From the NCBI GenBank assembly GCA_913020115.1, contig CAJWBQ010000001.1:124001-188000 (forward strand): 64,000 nucleotides of DNA, written 5' to 3'. This document shows, piece after piece, positions 8,840 to 18,428 of the stretch (position 1 is the stretch's first letter; every line of letters begins with the position of its first letter). Under the pieces are notes generated by a model, which saw only the letters and a list, made by a program, of their open reading frames with translations, did no database searches and was not told the origin of the DNA. A program made the position numbers and the translations under genes. This DNA is from an uncultured Cellvibrionales bacterium. GTDB lineage: Bacteria > Pseudomonadota > Gammaproteobacteria > Pseudomonadales > Cellvibrionaceae.

Positions 8840-11092
8840 ATGACAGAAGTAAACACCCCGCAAGACGCCGACGAACGTATTTCCATCAAGGAATACACGG
8901 AAAAGGCGTATTTAGACTATTCCATGTATGTGATTCTCGATCGTGCCCTGCCCAATATTGGCGACGGCTTGAAACCCGTGCAGCGTCGAATTGTGTATGC
9001 CATGAGCGAGTTGGGTCTGAAATCAACGGCTAAGTTCAAAAAATCGGCGCGTACCGTGGGTGACGTTATTGGTAAATATCACCCACATGGTGATTCGGCT
9101 TCCTATGAAGCCATGGTGCTGATGGCGCAACCTTTTTCCTATCGCTATCCGCTGGTAGACGGCCAGGGCAACTGGGGCTCACCCGATGATCCCAAATCAT
9201 TTGCGGCCATGCGATACACCGAATCGCGACTCACTAAATACAGCGAAGCTCTGCTGGAGGAGCTGGGCCAAGGCACCGTTGATTGGGCGCCAAACTTTGA
9301 TGGCACCATGGACGAGCCCTGTGTCTTGCCCGCAAGAGTGCCTAACATCTTACTTAACGGTACTACCGGAATTGCCGTGGGTATGGCAACGGATATTCCT
9401 CCGCATAATCTTCGCGAAGTGGTGAGTGCGACTATTCACATGTTGGAAGACCCGAAAGCCACAGTGGCTGAGTTATGCGAGCACATCAAAGGGCCTGATA
9501 TGCCCACGGACGCAGAAATTATTACGCCCCGTGCCGACCTGCACAAAATGTATGAGACAGGGCGTGGCAGTTTGCGCATGCGAGCGATTTGGGGCAGGGA
9601 AGACGGCGACGTGGTGGTCACCGCGCTACCTCATCAAGTGAGTGGTGCAAAGGTACTTGAGCAAATTGCTAGCCAGATGCAGGCGAAAAAATTGCCGATG
9701 GTGGCGGACCTACGAGATGAGTCAGACCATGAAAACCCTACCCGCTTAATTATTACACCGCGGTCTAATCGTATTGACCTCGATCAGCTGATGAATCATT
9801 TGTTTGCGAGCACAGATCTTGAGCGCACCTATCGTGTGAACATGAATATGATCGGCGTTGACGGTCGACCCGCCGTGAAGCCCCTGAACACAATTCTGAG
9901 TGAGTGGGTTAATTTTCGGCTGGTGACTACACGCCGCCGCTTACAGTATCGCTTGGACAAAGTTGAAGAGCGCCTGCATAAGTTAGATGGTTTGCTGATT
10001 GCGTTTTTGAATATTGATGAAGTCATTCATATTATCCGCACTGAAGAAGACCCCAAAAAGGCTCTGATGGCGCGCTTTGAACTGACTGAGGTTCAAGCCG
10101 AGTATGTGTTAGAAACTAAGTTGCGGCAGTTAGCGCGCTTGGAAGAAATGAAAATTAGGGCCGAGCAAGAAGTATTGGGCAAGGAACGCGACTACTTGCG
10201 TCTCACTCTGGACTCGGCGCGCCGACTAAAAACACTTGTGCGCAAAGAGTTGCTGGCCGCCGCGGAAGAGTTTGGCGATGATCGTCGCTCACCGATTGTT
10301 GAGCGTGGTGAGGCCCAAGCATTCAGTGAAACCGATTTACTCACAGCAGACCCAGTGACCGTAGTAATTTCTGCGAAGGGCTGGATTCGCGCAGCCAAAG
10401 GCCACGACGTTGATCCCACGGCATTGAATTATAAGGCGGGTGATGGGCCGGGTTTGTCGGCCCAAGGCAAAAGCAATCAACCGGTGCTCTTGCTCGATTC
10501 CACGGGGCGTAGTTATTCTATGGCCACGCACACCTTACCCTCCGCACGAGGGCAGGGTGAACCAATATCCGGCAGTTTAAATCCTCCAAGCGGCGCGACT
10601 TTTGAAGGTGCCTTAATGGGCGGGGATGATCAACGAATACTGCTCTCCAGTGATGCGGGTTACGGCTTTGTAGCGCGTCTCGGCGATTTACACTCCAAAA
10701 ATAAGGCGGGTAAGGCTACACTGACACTACCAAAGGGGGGGCGAGTGATGGCCCCGCAAGTGATCAAAAATGCCGGTGCCAGTTTGCTGGCTGCAATCAG
10801 CAACGAGGGGCGCTTACTGGTATTTCCTGTGACCGAGTTACCGGAAATGGGTCGCGGTAAAGGCAATAAGATTATGAACATCCCCTCGGCCAGAGTGCTG
10901 TCGCGAGAGGAATTCGTATTGGCCATTGCAGTGATTGGCGAGAGTGAAAACTTAACGGTGTATTCTGGTAAGCGTCACTTAACACTCAAACTGGCAGACT
11001 TGGAGCATTACCAGGGTGAAAGAGGGCGACGCGGCAATAAATTGCCCAGAGGTTTCCAGAACGTTGACCGCGTAGAAGTGAATGAAAAATAA
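8840..11092 (+). CDS. parC: DNA topoisomerase IV subunit A
   Basis: A 750-residue type IIA topoisomerase subunit. The winged-helix domain carries the catalytic tyrosine at Tyr126 (AAMRYTE). The quinolone-determining segment reads [11 protein letters not shown] with the wild-type Ser86 and Glu90, so no target-site resistance is encoded. The C-terminal beta-pinwheel is present (about 500-740). Length matches gammaproteobacterial ParC; GyrA is longer and carries a GyrA box not seen here. With ParE, encoded elsewhere, it decatenates daughter chromosomes. ATG 8840 has AGGA about 8 nt upstream. Confidence 0.96.
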   Translation: MTEVNTPQDADERISIKEYTEKAYLDYSMYVILDRALPNIGDGLKPVQRRIVYAMSELGLKSTAKFKKSARTVGDVIGKYHPHGDSASYEAMVLMAQPFSYRYPLVDGQGNWGSPDDPKSFAAMRYTESRLTKYSEALLEELGQGTVDWAPNFDGTMDEPCVLPARVPNILLNGTTGIAVGMATDIPPHNLREVVSATIHMLEDPKATVAELCEHIKGPDMPTDAEIITPRADLHKMYETGRGSLRMRAIWGREDGDVVVTALPHQVSGAKVLEQIASQMQAKKLPMVADLRDESDHENPTRLIITPRSNRIDLDQLMNHLFASTDLERTYRVNMNMIGVDGRPAVKPLNTILSEWVNFRLVTTRRRLQYRLDKVEERLHKLDGLLIAFLNIDEVIHIIRTEEDPKKALMARFELTEVQAEYVLETKLRQLARLEEMKIRAEQEVLGKERDYLRLTLDSARRLKTLVRKELLAAAEEFGDDRRSPIVERGEAQAFSETDLLTADPVTVVISAKGWIRAAKGHDVDPTALNYKAGDGPGLSAQGKSNQPVLLLDSTGRSYSMATHTLPSARGQGEPISGSLNPPSGATFEGALMGGDDQRILLSSDAGYGFVARLGDLHSKNKAGKATLTLPKGGRVMAPQVIKNAGASLLAAISNEGRLLVFPVTELPEMGRGKGNKIMNIPSARVLSREEFVLAIAVIGESENLTVYSGKRHLTLKLADLEHYQGERGRRGNKLPRGFQNVDRVEVNEK

Positions 11093-11117
11093 TAATTAGC
11101 TGAATTAGGGGATATAG

Positions 11118-11381
11118 ATGAGTTCTGAAAAACGCCACGGAAATCGTACACCTATGCGGTGTAGGATTAGAATTTGGCACGACTCATTTGGTGATATGGA
11201 TGTCATCACACGAGACGTTTCTGATACCGGAGTGTTCTTATTGATTCAAGACACTGAGCAGCTGCCCATCGGCGCTATTGTCAAAGGTCAAATTCAAGGA
11301 ATGCCGATGGAGGCCCCTATTTTGGATATGGAAGTCATGCGCTTGGCCCCTGAAGGCATGGGTCTGCGCTACTGCAACTAA
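11118..11381 (+). CDS. PilZ domain protein (small, single domain)
   Basis: An 87-residue protein that is essentially one PilZ domain. It has the c-di-GMP-binding RxxxR arginines in KRHGNRTP (residues 5-9) and the DxSxxG motif in TRDVSDTGVFL. PilZ proteins bind cyclic di-GMP and change conformation to control a partner. It follows parC after 25 nt with the ribosome-binding site AGGGG and may be co-transcribed with it. A terminator follows. The partner is unknown. Confidence 0.88.
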   Translation: MSSEKRHGNRTPMRCRIRIWHDSFGDMDVITRDVSDTGVFLLIQDTEQLPIGAIVKGQIQGMPMEAPILDMEVMRLAPEGMGLRYCN

Positions 11382-11398
11382 GCTAGACTTATTCACTT

Positions 11399-11443
11399 AG
11401 GTAGGCCGTCACCACACTTAGCGAGGTGTCTGGCCTGCCTTTT
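11399..11443 (+). terminator. Rho-independent terminator after parC-pilZ
   Basis: AGGTAGGCC (11399-11407) pairs with GGCCTGCCT (11432-11440), with one G-T pair. An inner CACC/GGTG pairing extends the hairpin and TTTT follows. Confidence 0.65.
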
Positions 11444-11477
11444 AGCTAAGCCCCCTCTCTATTGCTTGATTTCATCG

Positions 11478-11500
11478 ATTATTGTCATTTTGACAATAAT
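11478..11500. promoter_or_regulatory. Perfect 10-bp dyad upstream of the NTT-like transporter
   Basis: ATTATTGTCA and TGACAATAAT are exact inverted copies around TTT. The right arm contains TTGACA (11490-11495), which could serve as a -35 element, and the following AATAATGATTA resembles part of a Fur box. It sits 87 bp before the GTG start of the transporter, so an operator is plausible. The regulator is unknown. Confidence 0.45.
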
Positions 11501-11586
11501 GATTACCAAAATACCCTATATATCTTACCAATGAATATGGTGATAATGCCGCCCTATCTTGCTGAAATTCTATCTGGGAGACATTT

Positions 11587-12885
11587 GTGGTAAAGGTTAA
11601 AGGCAACCCAATAAGTCGCTTTCTAAAGTCAGCGTCGAAAATTGAAGCCGGCGAGGTCAGAGCGACAGTGGCTTCTTTTCTTTTTGTTGTAGTACTGATG
11701 TCTGCCTATTACATTCTCCGCCCAGTAAGAGACGCGATGGCCAGTGATTGGACAGACGCAGAAGTCAGTTGGTTATGGACCTTAAATTTTTTCATCAGCA
11801 CAGCGATCGTCGCTTTATATGGCTTAGCCGTTTCGCGAATTCGCTTTCAGCTTATTGTTCCTGCGATGTACGGTTTTTTTGCACTCACCTTCGTAGCCTT
11901 TTATGCATCCTTGTCAGGTGCAAGCGATCGGGTATTTATCGACAAGGCCTTCTATGTATGGGTTAGTGTTTTCAGTCTCTTTCATATATCGATATTCTGG
12001 AGTTTTATGTCTGACCTCTTTAACAAAGAGCAGGCAGGAAGGTTGTTTAGTGTCATTGCCGCAGGCGCCAGTGTTGGCGGGTTGATTGGCCCGTCTATCC
12101 CCTCATTCTTTTCTGAGTCCTTAGGCACCGATAATTTAATGCTGATTGCGAGCGCAATGTTATTGGTCCCCATTCCAATAATTCTGTTCTTGCAGTCGCT
12201 GAAAACAACCGAACTACACAATGAAGGTTTGGCCGCTGACAATGCGGCTGCGAAGATCGGTGGAAATCCTTTCGCGGGTTTTAAGATGTTTTTTTCCAAT
12301 CCCTATTTGCTCGGCATCGGCCTATTTATTTTGCTTTACACGGGTATCAGTTCGTTTGTTTATTTCGAATTGAAAAACTTAATGGCTGACTTAAGTCGCC
12401 CAGAGCGTACCGCGGTTTGGGCGCAAATGGATCTGCTGGTAAACATCTTGTCTATCGCTACAGGTCTATTTGCTACGGGTAGAATTGTCGGCAAATTTGG
12501 CATGCCTTTTACCATCGCTCTTGTTCCCGTGCTGATCTGCGTCGGCTTGATAGTGATGGCTATTTCACCGCTGATGGCTGTTGTTGTTGGTCTTCAGATT
12601 ATTCGCCGCGCCGGAAACTATGCTGTGACCAGGCCCGCACGTGAGATGCTCTTTACTCGGGTTGATCGAGAGACACGCTTTAAAGCAAAACCGGTCATAG
12701 ATATTGTCGCTTATCGAGGCGGTGACACAGTGATGGCCTGGTTGTTCACCGGCTTGACCCAGGGTTTAGGGGTGGGCATGGCCGGCGTTGCAATTGTTGG
12801 GGCAATAATTGCCGCGCTCTGGGCGATGGTAGGTATATTCCTTGGCCGCTGGTTTGAGCGCGATGAAAAATCTCAAGGCGAATAA
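11587..12885 (+). CDS. MFS protein of the NTT-like (Npt/TlcA-like) nucleotide transporter family
   Basis: A 432-residue inner-membrane protein with about 12 hydrophobic segments. The first loop has YYILRPVRDAMA, a mark of the ATP:ADP antiporter-like family also found in free-living bacteria, and a C-terminal RPAREMLFTRV segment is the second repeat's version. The classic members exchange ATP for ADP in intracellular parasites. In free-living bacteria the substrate is not known, so I call the family only. The start is GTG 11587, with GGGAG at 11576-11580. It appears monocistronic and is preceded by a perfect dyad. Confidence 0.8.
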   Translation: MVKVKGNPISRFLKSASKIEAGEVRATVASFLFVVVLMSAYYILRPVRDAMASDWTDAEVSWLWTLNFFISTAIVALYGLAVSRIRFQLIVPAMYGFFALTFVAFYASLSGASDRVFIDKAFYVWVSVFSLFHISIFWSFMSDLFNKEQAGRLFSVIAAGASVGGLIGPSIPSFFSESLGTDNLMLIASAMLLVPIPIILFLQSLKTTELHNEGLAADNAAAKIGGNPFAGFKMFFSNPYLLGIGLFILLYTGISSFVYFELKNLMADLSRPERTAVWAQMDLLVNILSIATGLFATGRIVGKFGMPFTIALVPVLICVGLIVMAISPLMAVVVGLQIIRRAGNYAVTRPAREMLFTRVDRETRFKAKPVIDIVAYRGGDTVMAWLFTGLTQGLGVGMAGVAIVGAIIAALWAMVGIFLGRWFERDEKSQGE

Positions 12886-12978
12886 ATCACCGCAGGCGGG
12901 CAGCTAACACCGTATTTTCTCCGACGACTGTCGGTGTAATATTTAATTAATGAAGTTAATGTAAAAAAGGAAATCAAT

Positions 12979-14079
12979 ATGTACTCAAATTTTCGAGTTT
13001 CTAGGCGATCTACGCTGCGAATGCTGACATTTTTTTTCGGCTTCACGGCCTTGAGTTCGTTCAGCAGTTTTGCTGCAGAGCTTAAATACACCGAGTTCAC
13101 TCGGCTTGGCGACCCAGCTGAAGTGCTTGAGGTGAAGCTTGAGAAATCACGCCCCCTGGCCAGTGGTGAAGTTCGAGTAAAGGTTTTGGCTTCACCGATT
13201 CACCCTTCAAATTTATTACAGATTGCAGGTAAATACGGCACTATGCCGGCACTGCCTTCCACGCCAGGGAGCGAAGGTATCGGGCAAGTCGTTGAAATTT
13301 CATCAGAAGTCAGCGGCCTGTCTAAGGGGCAATTGGTATTGCTTGTGGGGGGTGGTACATGGCGTGATGAAATGGTGGCCCCAGCAGGAAACTTCATTCC
13401 CCTACCGGATATGGGCGCTCAATCCCCTGAAATGATTGAACAGCTTTCAATGGCGGCCATTAACCCGCTTTCGGCCTTGCTTATGCTGAACAATTTTGCT
13501 GACCTTAAAGAAGGTGACTGGATTGTTCACAGCGCTGCAAATTCGGCGGTGGGTGGCTATATTATTCAACTCGCAAAACGACGGGGTATAAATACAATCA
13601 ATGTTGTTCGTCGCGAAGGTTTAGCCGAAGACTTGATGAAGAAGGGTGGCACGGTTGTATTAATCGATGGACCAGATCTAGCGGCGAAAATTGCCAAAGC
13701 GGCGGGCGAGAGCACCGTGGCACTCGCAATCGATGCGGTAGGTGGTGAAACATTTTCTCGCTTGGCACAAAGTCTTGAGCATGGAGGCACGCTTGTGAGC
13801 TACGGCGTTCTTTCTGGAAAGCCAGCCGTGTTTAATCCTGCAATGGCCATCTTTAATGATATTCGTATCCGTGGTTTTTGGTTGTCTAAATGGTTTGAGA
13901 CTGCTGGAGCTAAGGAAAAGCAGGCGGCCTTTGGCCAGATAATTCCCTTGGTTGCCAGTGGTGCGATTAAGGCCAACGTGGACTCTCGTTTCTCTGTCAG
14001 TGAAATAAAGCAAGCCGTGGCCCGTGCGGCACAACGCGGCAGAAACGGCAAAGTACTTATCGTTCCCAGCGCACTTTAA
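12979..14079 (+). CDS. Enoyl reductase-like MDR protein (MECR/ETR type) with an export signal
   Basis: A 366-residue medium-chain dehydrogenase/reductase without zinc-ligand cysteines. Residues 50-70 and the nucleotide-binding segment AANSAVGGYIIQLAKRRG followed by INVVR closely resemble mitochondrial-type trans-2-enoyl thioester reductase; a general quinone reductase is the alternative. The odd feature is the N terminus: SRRSTLR (Arg9-Arg10) followed by a hydrophobic run and an SFA-A cleavage site near residue 32. This looks like a twin-arginine signal, although the fold binds NADPH and is normally cytoplasmic. The MDR domain starts only at about residue 35, so the signal is an added segment. 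ATG 12979 has AAAGGA about 10 nt upstream. Confidence 0.8.
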   Translation: MYSNFRVSRRSTLRMLTFFFGFTALSSFSSFAAELKYTEFTRLGDPAEVLEVKLEKSRPLASGEVRVKVLASPIHPSNLLQIAGKYGTMPALPSTPGSEGIGQVVEISSEVSGLSKGQLVLLVGGGTWRDEMVAPAGNFIPLPDMGAQSPEMIEQLSMAAINPLSALLMLNNFADLKEGDWIVHSAANSAVGGYIIQLAKRRGINTINVVRREGLAEDLMKKGGTVVLIDGPDLAAKIAKAAGESTVALAIDAVGGETFSRLAQSLEHGGTLVSYGVLSGKPAVFNPAMAIFNDIRIRGFWLSKWFETAGAKEKQAAFGQIIPLVASGAIKANVDSRFSVSEIKQAVARAAQRGRNGKVLIVPSAL

Positions 14080-14510
14080 ACATACAACGCGCCGCCGGCA
14101 CAGGAAGTAAGCAAGTAGGCCTCTTTCCTGTGCTTGGTTGGTGCAATTGATCTTCCCCTGACGCCAATTGCGTCTACGCGACTAGATTGATCGCGTTCCC
14201 GCCCCTCCTCTTGGAAGTCCCTCTCAGTATTAGCCTCGCTTAGGTATTGCTGTAAGCAATTAACATATTAATAGTAAATATACCCCCTTTAATCACGCCG
14301 GCTGGCTCAGCGTTAGTAGGCCTCCGTCTGTTTAATGCGAAGAGGCTTTTCTTCTTTTGTGAGTGCGTGATCGCCTATTGGTAGGCGGTATCGTTGTGAA
14401 TGAAGGTCAACTTTTCTACGAAATTTATTTTTTTAATAACCATTTGTTAAAAATATGGTATTTTCTATGTCCCTCAAATTATAGGCCGTCACTAAACTCA
14501 GGATGAAGCC
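14080..14510. other. 431-bp intergenic region
   Basis: No gene is visible. Near the left end GCACAGGAA (14098-14106) pairs with TTCCTGTGC (14125-14133), a possible terminator for the enoyl reductase-like gene without a good T run. GCAATTG and CAATTGC form a wider dyad after it. CGCCTA-TTGG-TAGGCG (14372-14387) is a second small hairpin. The last 110 bp are AT-rich, as for a promoter of the phosphatase gene, but I find no clear -35/-10 pair and no Pho box. Confidence 0.5.
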
Positions 14511-15911
14511 ATGCTATTGATCTCTAAAATCGCCCTCTACACTGTGGTGCTCTTGCTTGTGTGCGCACAGGCAGGAAACACCTTAGCCGGTGGAGACAAC
14601 GCCGCAGTGCAAAGCCCAAAAAATGTCATCTTGATCATTGGTGATGGCATGGATGATCATCAAATTTCTATTGCCAGAAATTACCTTGTGGGCGCCCGTG
14701 GTCGTTTAAGTCTAGATTCCATGGCACATAGATCGGTAGTGCAAGTGCTAACGGTTGATAATGCACAGCCGGAAAAAGCGGTTTATGTGGCGGATTCAGC
14801 CAACAGTGCATCGGCGATAGCCAGCGGTTCGGTCACCAGTCGTGCTCGAATAGCCACCTCCGCAGGCACGGATAAAGATCTGCCAACCTTGGTGGAACTG
14901 GCATCTGCCGCTGGGTTTAGAACCGGCGTAGTAACCACCGCCAGTGTCACAGACGCAACCCCTGCTGCATTTTACGCTCACACTAATCTGCGTTACTGCG
15001 AAAATCCTAGCATGATGAAAGACGCTTTGGCCTATGGGCGCGTGCCTGTAGATTGCTCCCAAGATTTAATAGCCAATGGAGGTTTGGGCTCAATTGCTGA
15101 ACAGCTGCTCAGCTCCGATTTAGACCTCGCGTTTGGTGGTGGTCAAAAACACTTTGCCATGTTGGGAGAGGGTAGTTCGAAAAGTTTATTGGTTCAGGCT
15201 CGGGAATCGGGTTTTGAGTTACTGGACTCTAAAGCCCAGTTGGACAAACAATACCCGAATAAAAAAATGCTCGGTCTTTTTGCACGGAGCACCTTACCTG
15301 TAGTTCTCAGAGGACAGGGGGGCAGAGGTGCCGAAGCAGCGGTACCCAAGCAAAATGGAGTAAGCTTGCCTGAGGCCATGCCTTGTGAAAACAATCCGAA
15401 GTTTGCGGACACACCTAGCCTGAAATTAATGACAGAAGCCGCTCTGGCACATTTGTCGAGGGAATCTCAAGCGGGGTTCTTTTTAATGGTTGAGTCTGCT
15501 TCCATTGATAAGCAATCACACCTTCGTAATGCTTGCGGGAGTATTGGTGAAGTGGCTCAGCTAAATGAAGCCTTAGATAGTGCTCTTTTGTTTGCCGAAA
15601 CTCACGAGAATACCCTGATTATTGTGACCGCCGATCATGGGCAGGCCGCACAACTCATACCCAGTGTTAGTCTGTACAGCAATCCTGATCTGGCCATTTA
15701 TTCCCCGGGCAAGCTATTCAGAATTATAACGCCGGAAGGTGCCGTGATGGCGGTTAATTACGCCACTAACGACTTCGTAAGCGAAGAGCATACTGGTGTT
15801 AACGTGCCTTTATTTACTAATGGGGTAGGTAAAAATATTTTACCCAGCATGCTAACTCAACCTGATCTTTTTGGCGTGATGAGCGACTATCTTGGGCTTG
15901 ACCGTCAATAA
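14511..15911 (+). CDS. Alkaline phosphatase (PhoA family), exported
   Basis: A 466-residue periplasmic phosphomonoesterase. It has a signal peptide (hydrophobic residues 4-22), the first metal Asp in LIIGDGMDD (Asp45), the nucleophile Ser96 in VADSANSASA (canonical D-S-A), and later metal ligands in DKQSH, TADHGQ and EEHTG. It releases phosphate from organic esters. Length is close to E. coli PhoA. ATG 14511 has AGGA about 8 nt upstream. It is monocistronic and followed by a strong hairpin. Phosphate control is usual for the family, but no Pho box was seen upstream. Confidence 0.9.
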   Translation: MLLISKIALYTVVLLLVCAQAGNTLAGGDNAAVQSPKNVILIIGDGMDDHQISIARNYLVGARGRLSLDSMAHRSVVQVLTVDNAQPEKAVYVADSANSASAIASGSVTSRARIATSAGTDKDLPTLVELASAAGFRTGVVTTASVTDATPAAFYAHTNLRYCENPSMMKDALAYGRVPVDCSQDLIANGGLGSIAEQLLSSDLDLAFGGGQKHFAMLGEGSSKSLLVQARESGFELLDSKAQLDKQYPNKKMLGLFARSTLPVVLRGQGGRGAEAAVPKQNGVSLPEAMPCENNPKFADTPSLKLMTEAALAHLSRESQAGFFLMVESASIDKQSHLRNACGSIGEVAQLNEALDSALLFAETHENTLIIVTADHGQAAQLIPSVSLYSNPDLAIYSPGKLFRIITPEGAVMAVNYATNDFVSEEHTGVNVPLFTNGVGKNILPSMLTQPDLFGVMSDYLGLDRQ

Positions 15912-15936
15912 TCCGCAGAGCCAAATCAAGAAATTG

Positions 15937-15964
15937 TTGTGGGTTGACTGACATCAACCCACAA
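15937..15964. terminator. 11-bp hairpin after the alkaline phosphatase gene
   Basis: TTGTGGGTTGA (15937-15947) and TCAACCCACAA (15954-15964) are exact inverted copies with a 6-nt loop, between two converging genes. There is no long T run on either side, so it could act in both directions or be rho-assisted. Confidence 0.5.
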
Positions 15965-16050
15965 ACATCTACGTCTGTACAACCTTAGACCTTGCCATAT
16001 CACTAAAGACTTTAACGAACAGTCTTGATCCTATTCTGACTGTATCTGTA

Positions 16051-16872
16051 TTACTCTAAGCGGTTTGTGCGAATCATGCTACGTAGTTCTTCTACGTAGT
16101 GCATACCGCGGCCTGAATATTTCTCAAGCCCAGCGACCATCAATGCACCCTTCAGACTAGTGCCCTGAGCACGGCTTTCGGCACGAATGTTACGCACACT
16201 CTGGTAGGCCGCGTGAGTATTTATATTGAGATAGTAGGCCTCAACAGCGGATCCCACGGAAGCAAATAATTTCACTTCATGGGTGTCACCACTGGTGCGC
16301 TGTAAGGGCACAATCCCGCAGCCAGATGAAAAGCACCATTGGCCAAAAAGATTATTGGCTTGGCGGGCGAAGCGCGAAGTGCCCCAAGCAGATTCCATCG
16401 CCGCCTGGGCTAAAACCATGGAGGGCGGCAATTCATCAATGCGCAACAGTAGGGCGTCAATTTGTTGTTCGGTATTGAGTGAAGGTTTTAGTCTGTAGCG
16501 TGTGGCGAGCTGAGAGAGACCAAGGCGAGTGAGTGGGTCCAAGACTTTTTGTGCACGAAGCTGCATTCGCCAGCTTTGCAGAGCGTTGTGCTGATCTCTG
16601 GCCTTTTGATTGTTGTATTCAATGGCGGGGCGCAGATAATTGAAGAATGCGGCCTTTTTTTCTTTAACGTCAGTAATAGCCGCAAAATCTGGCAGCGCAG
16701 AACTGGTGTAAGGCTTGGGGTTAAAAATGGCTGAGTGAAAGGGGGTAAAGCTGAATTCAGGTTCCACTGGCTGAAGAGGGTGGAGGCTTAAATAGGCCGT
16801 GAGGCTCAAGCAGCCAAACGCATAGCTTAGTACACACACAGGCAAAGTCCATTTAATGAGTAAGGAGCGCAT
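16051..16872 (-). CDS. Bax-like glucosaminidase domain protein
   Basis: A 273-residue envelope protein. An N-terminal hydrophobic segment (residues 9-30) is a signal or anchor. The C-terminal glucosaminidase domain has the catalytic glutamate in AAMESAWGTSRFA, followed by NNLFGQWCF and later YVEELRSMIR, as in E. coli Bax and FlgJ-type N-acetylglucosaminidases, which cut peptidoglycan glycans. Length is close to Bax. The msrC gene lies 4 nt upstream, so the set msrC-bax on the minus strand may be one transcript with the threonine aldolase gene. Confidence 0.85.
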   Translation of the reverse strand: MRSLLIKWTLPVCVLSYAFGCLSLTAYLSLHPLQPVEPEFSFTPFHSAIFNPKPYTSSALPDFAAITDVKEKKAAFFNYLRPAIEYNNQKARDQHNALQSWRMQLRAQKVLDPLTRLGLSQLATRYRLKPSLNTEQQIDALLLRIDELPPSMVLAQAAMESAWGTSRFARQANNLFGQWCFSSGCGIVPLQRTSGDTHEVKLFASVGSAVEAYYLNINTHAAYQSVRNIRAESRAQGTSLKGALMVAGLEKYSGRGMHYVEELRSMIRTNRLE

Positions 16873-16876
16873 AAAA

Positions 16877-17389
16877 TTACATAAACCGTTCGATGATAGC
16901 TTGTAGTTGCTCTAGATATTCTCTATCTAGATCGCCAAAGTCGTTCAATTGATCGCTGTCGATATCCAGTACTAGCACGGTTTCCCCCGCTTTTGAAAAG
17001 GGCACCACAATTTCTGAACGGCTCTCGGTACTGCAGGCGATGTGCCCCGGGAATTGATTCACGTCGGCCACTATTTGTGTGCTACTTTTGGCCCAAGCGA
17101 CGCCGCAGACGCCCTTGCCTCGAGGAATGCGAGTGCAGGCAAGCGGGCCTTGGAAGGGGCCGAGCACGAGTTCGTTCCCCATGACGCGATAGAAACCAAC
17201 CCAGAAAAACCCGAAGGCTTCTTTCAACGCCGCGGCAATGTTGGCCAAGTTTGCGGTACTGTCATTTTCGTGGGCCGTCAGTGAGGCAAGCTGGGGCAGC
17301 AAGGCCTGGTATTGAGCCTTGCGATCACCGGCCTTGGGCAGAGTGTTGGGTAAATTTAATTCTTCACTCATTGGCAGTAAGGCACTCAT
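16877..17389 (-). CDS. msrC: Free methionine-(R)-sulfoxide reductase (GAF domain)
   Basis: A 170-residue GAF-fold protein. The three cysteines that define fRMsr are present at Cys85 (LACTRIP), Cys95 (KGVCGVAW) and Cys119 (HIACSTESRSEIVVP), at the spacing of the E. coli enzyme. It reduces free Met-R-sulfoxide using thioredoxin, as part of oxidative damage repair. Its start overlaps the end of the threonine aldolase gene by 26 nt. An alternative ATG six codons in (17371) would still overlap. Confidence 0.92.
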   Translation of the reverse strand: MSALLPMSEELNLPNTLPKAGDRKAQYQALLPQLASLTAHENDSTANLANIAAALKEAFGFFWVGFYRVMGNELVLGPFQGPLACTRIPRGKGVCGVAWAKSSTQIVADVNQFPGHIACSTESRSEIVVPFSKAGETVLVLDIDSDQLNDFGDLDREYLEQLQAIIERFM

Positions 17390-18413
17390 TCAGGTCGGCT
17401 AAAAAAGCTTCCACTGTTTCGGCTGCGGTATCCCAGGCACACATAAAGCGATAGCCTGCTCCGGGAAACTCATAAAAGTGCCAGCCGCGCTGGTGTAAGG
17501 CTTGAGCTGTGGCATGGGGCAAATTGGCGAACACGGCATTCGCTTGCACTGGGTAGTTAATATTGATTTTGCCTGTGGCCTTAATACCCGTCGCAAGTTG
17601 CTGTGCCATGTTATTGGCGTGTGATGCGTTGCGGCGCCATACATCGTTGTTTAGCAGTCCCAGCCATTGCGAGGACAAAACGCGCATTTTGGAGGCCATC
17701 TGACCGGCTTGTTTACAGCGCCGATCAAAATCTTTCGCCAATGACTTGTTGAAAAACACAACGGCCTCGCCAAGCCCTAAGCCATTCTTGCTGCCGCCAA
17801 GGCACAGCACATCAACTCCAGCTCGCCAAGTGATATCAGCGGGATGGCAATTGAGTGTGACAAGAGCATTGGCGAAGCGTGCGCCGTCCATATGGGTGAA
17901 CAATCCCTTTTGCTTGGCGGCCGCGGTCAATGCCGAGAGTTCACTGGGGGAATAAACGGTGCCGCACTCTGTGTTCTGTGTGAGGCTCAGTACTCTGGGG
18001 AGGTGACTATGGAAATTATCTTCTGGATTACTGGCTAAGCGAAGCACATCTTCTGGCCTAAGTTTCCCCTCCACTCCTGGGGCGGTGAGCATTTTTGCTC
18101 CATGAGTAAACAGTTCAGGGGCGCCACACTCGTCTACTTGAATGTGCGCTTGCTGTTGGCAAATGATGCTGTGGAAACCCTGGCAGAGGCTCGATAGCGC
18201 GAGAGCATTGGCGGCAGTGCCGTTAAAGACAAAAAACACCTCGCAGTCTGTGTCGAAAATCTCGCGTATTTTGTCACAGGCCAGCTGAGTGTATTCATCG
18301 TCTCCATAGGAAACGGCGTGGGCGTGATTGGCATCGCTCATGGCGCTGAATACTTCTGGGCAAATGCCGGCGTAGTTGTCACTACCAAAATGCTGTTGAG
18401 GGGTGGGTTTCAT
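17364..18413 (-). CDS. ltaE: Low-specificity L-threonine aldolase
   Basis: A 349-residue PLP enzyme of fold type I that cleaves L-threonine or allo-threonine to glycine and acetaldehyde. Visible landmarks are the N-terminal SDNYAG, the substrate/PLP segment FNGTAANALAL, the PLP aspartate in HMDGARFANA and the Schiff-base lysine in CLGGSKNGLGLG. Length is normal. It lies 15 nt downstream of the asparaginase-like gene and overlaps msrC, so the four genes from the asparaginase to bax form a likely leftward operon. Confidence 0.92.
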   Translation of the reverse strand: MKPTPQQHFGSDNYAGICPEVFSAMSDANHAHAVSYGDDEYTQLACDKIREIFDTDCEVFFVFNGTAANALALSSLCQGFHSIICQQQAHIQVDECGAPELFTHGAKMLTAPGVEGKLRPEDVLRLASNPEDNFHSHLPRVLSLTQNTECGTVYSPSELSALTAAAKQKGLFTHMDGARFANALVTLNCHPADITWRAGVDVLCLGGSKNGLGLGEAVVFFNKSLAKDFDRRCKQAGQMASKMRVLSSQWLGLLNNDVWRRNASHANNMAQQLATGIKATGKININYPVQANAVFANLPHATAQALHQRGWHFYEFPGAGYRFMCAWDTAAETVEAFLADLNECLTANE

Positions 18414-18428
18414 AAGTAAAATAATGTC

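Noticed and set aside
9070..9130. Quinolone-resistance change in ParC
   Set aside because: The Ser and Glu at the key positions (86 and 90) are wild type.
14400..14510. Pho box upstream of the alkaline phosphatase gene
   Set aside because: No pair of CTGTCAT-like repeats at 11-bp spacing; the closest match is poor.
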